DNA from: JBBQYA01 sp038209155
GTDB lineage: Bacteria > Bacteroidota > Bacteroidia > Sphingobacteriales > Sphingobacteriaceae
DNA: 14,780 bases
Assembly: GCA_038209155.1 (NCBI GenBank)
Contig: JBBQYA010000072.1
Location: forward strand, 1 to 14,780
Direction of reading: 5' to 3'
Under the pieces are notes generated by a model, which saw only the letters and a program-made list of their open reading frames with translations, had not been told where the DNA came from and did not search any database. Shown here in pieces: positions 14,605 through 14,780 of this stretch (positions are counted from its first letter, which is position 1; each line of letters opens with the position of its first letter). The translations under genes were made by a program, and so were the position numbers.

Positions 14605-14632
14605 CCTAAAGATTATTATTAGTCTTTTAAGG
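14605..14632 (-). terminator. Imperfect hairpin after the sigma-54 activator gene
   Basis: CCTAAAGA (14605-14612) can pair with TCTTTTAAGG (14623-14632) if two bases bulge out. It sits eight bases past the stop of the edge gene. The minus-strand flank is only mildly T-rich, so this is a weak terminator candidate. Confidence 0.25.
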
Positions 14633-14639
14633 AATTTAC

Positions 14640-14780
14640 TTATTTGTTTCTGGCTGGATTTGCGTATGCTTTCACGTCAGCGTCTGTAATTTCCAGATCG
14701 CTAAGTATAATTAAGCGTTCGATCATATTATGCAATTCGCGGATATTTCCACTCCAATCCAGTTTTTGAAGAGCATCATA
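14640..14780 (-). CDS. C-terminal fragment of a sigma-54 response regulator (AAA+ activator)
   Basis: Only the last 46 codons and the TAA at 14640 are inside the window; the gene continues beyond the right edge. The peptide contains KLDWSGNIRELHNMIERLI, the closing motif of the AAA+ domain of NtrC-type activators that drive sigma-54 RNA polymerase (classical form W-P-G-N-V-R-E-L; here Ser replaces Pro), then LEITDADVKAYANPARNK and stop. Only 32 residues follow the conserved Arg, which leaves no space for the usual Fis-type DNA-binding domain of about 45 residues. Some Bacteroidota activators are thought to end this way. Whether a receiver domain is present at the front cannot be seen. It is separated from the signalling operon by 158 bases. 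Confidence 0.85.
   Translation of the reverse strand, partial: YDALQKLDWSGNIRELHNMIERLIILSDLEITDADVKAYANPARNK

Overview
The window looks like chromosomal DNA from a Bacteroidota bacterium, probably of the Chitinophagales/Sphingobacteriales type. The evidence is the AT-rich sequence with A-rich rather than Shine-Dalgarno leaders, promoter-like TAnnTTTG boxes, a secreted protein with a type IX secretion (T9SS) C-terminal sorting domain, a GWxTD-family lipoprotein, a PorE-like TPR/PD40/OmpA protein, and a C-terminal fragment of a sigma-54 response regulator. No rRNA, tRNA, CRISPR array, insertion sequence or phage gene was seen.

Layout. Positions 1-190 hold two 79-bp near-identical direct repeats downstream of dnaB (minus strand, 305-1825). 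Two plus-strand genes follow: a GWxTD-domain lipoprotein gene (2075-3328) and rlmB, a 23S rRNA 2'-O-methyltransferase gene (3579-4346). A strong hairpin at 4418-4446 separates rlmB from a convergent minus-strand gene (4502-5827) for a secreted L-type-lectin-like protein with a T9SS sorting domain. The 360-base gap at 5828-6187 holds a perfect 20-bp inverted repeat, a plus-strand TAnnTTTG box, a 34-codon open frame and an AT-rich hairpin. Together these could form a tiny transcription unit.

From 6188 to 11944 a minus-strand block reads, in transcription order, lepA, folD, queE, porE-like, then a small two-helix membrane protein (DUF6526-like). The gaps are 36, 46, 3 and 29 bases, so this may be one operon joining housekeeping functions (EF4, folate one-carbon metabolism, 7-deazaguanine synthesis) to an envelope protein.

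From 12093 to 14481 lies a compact minus-strand signalling operon: a 102-residue protein with a C-terminal CPxxC motif, a roughly seven-helix membrane protein, a histidine kinase with no extracytoplasmic sensor domain, and a NarL/LuxR-type response regulator. Start/stop overlaps link the first three, and a terminator hairpin overlaps the regulator's stop codon. The most reasonable candidate for a little-described system is this four-gene unit, in which the membrane protein and the small Cys protein may supply the sensing that the kinase lacks. The right edge (14640-14780) contains the C-terminus of a sigma-54 activator that appears to lack a Fis-type DNA-binding domain.
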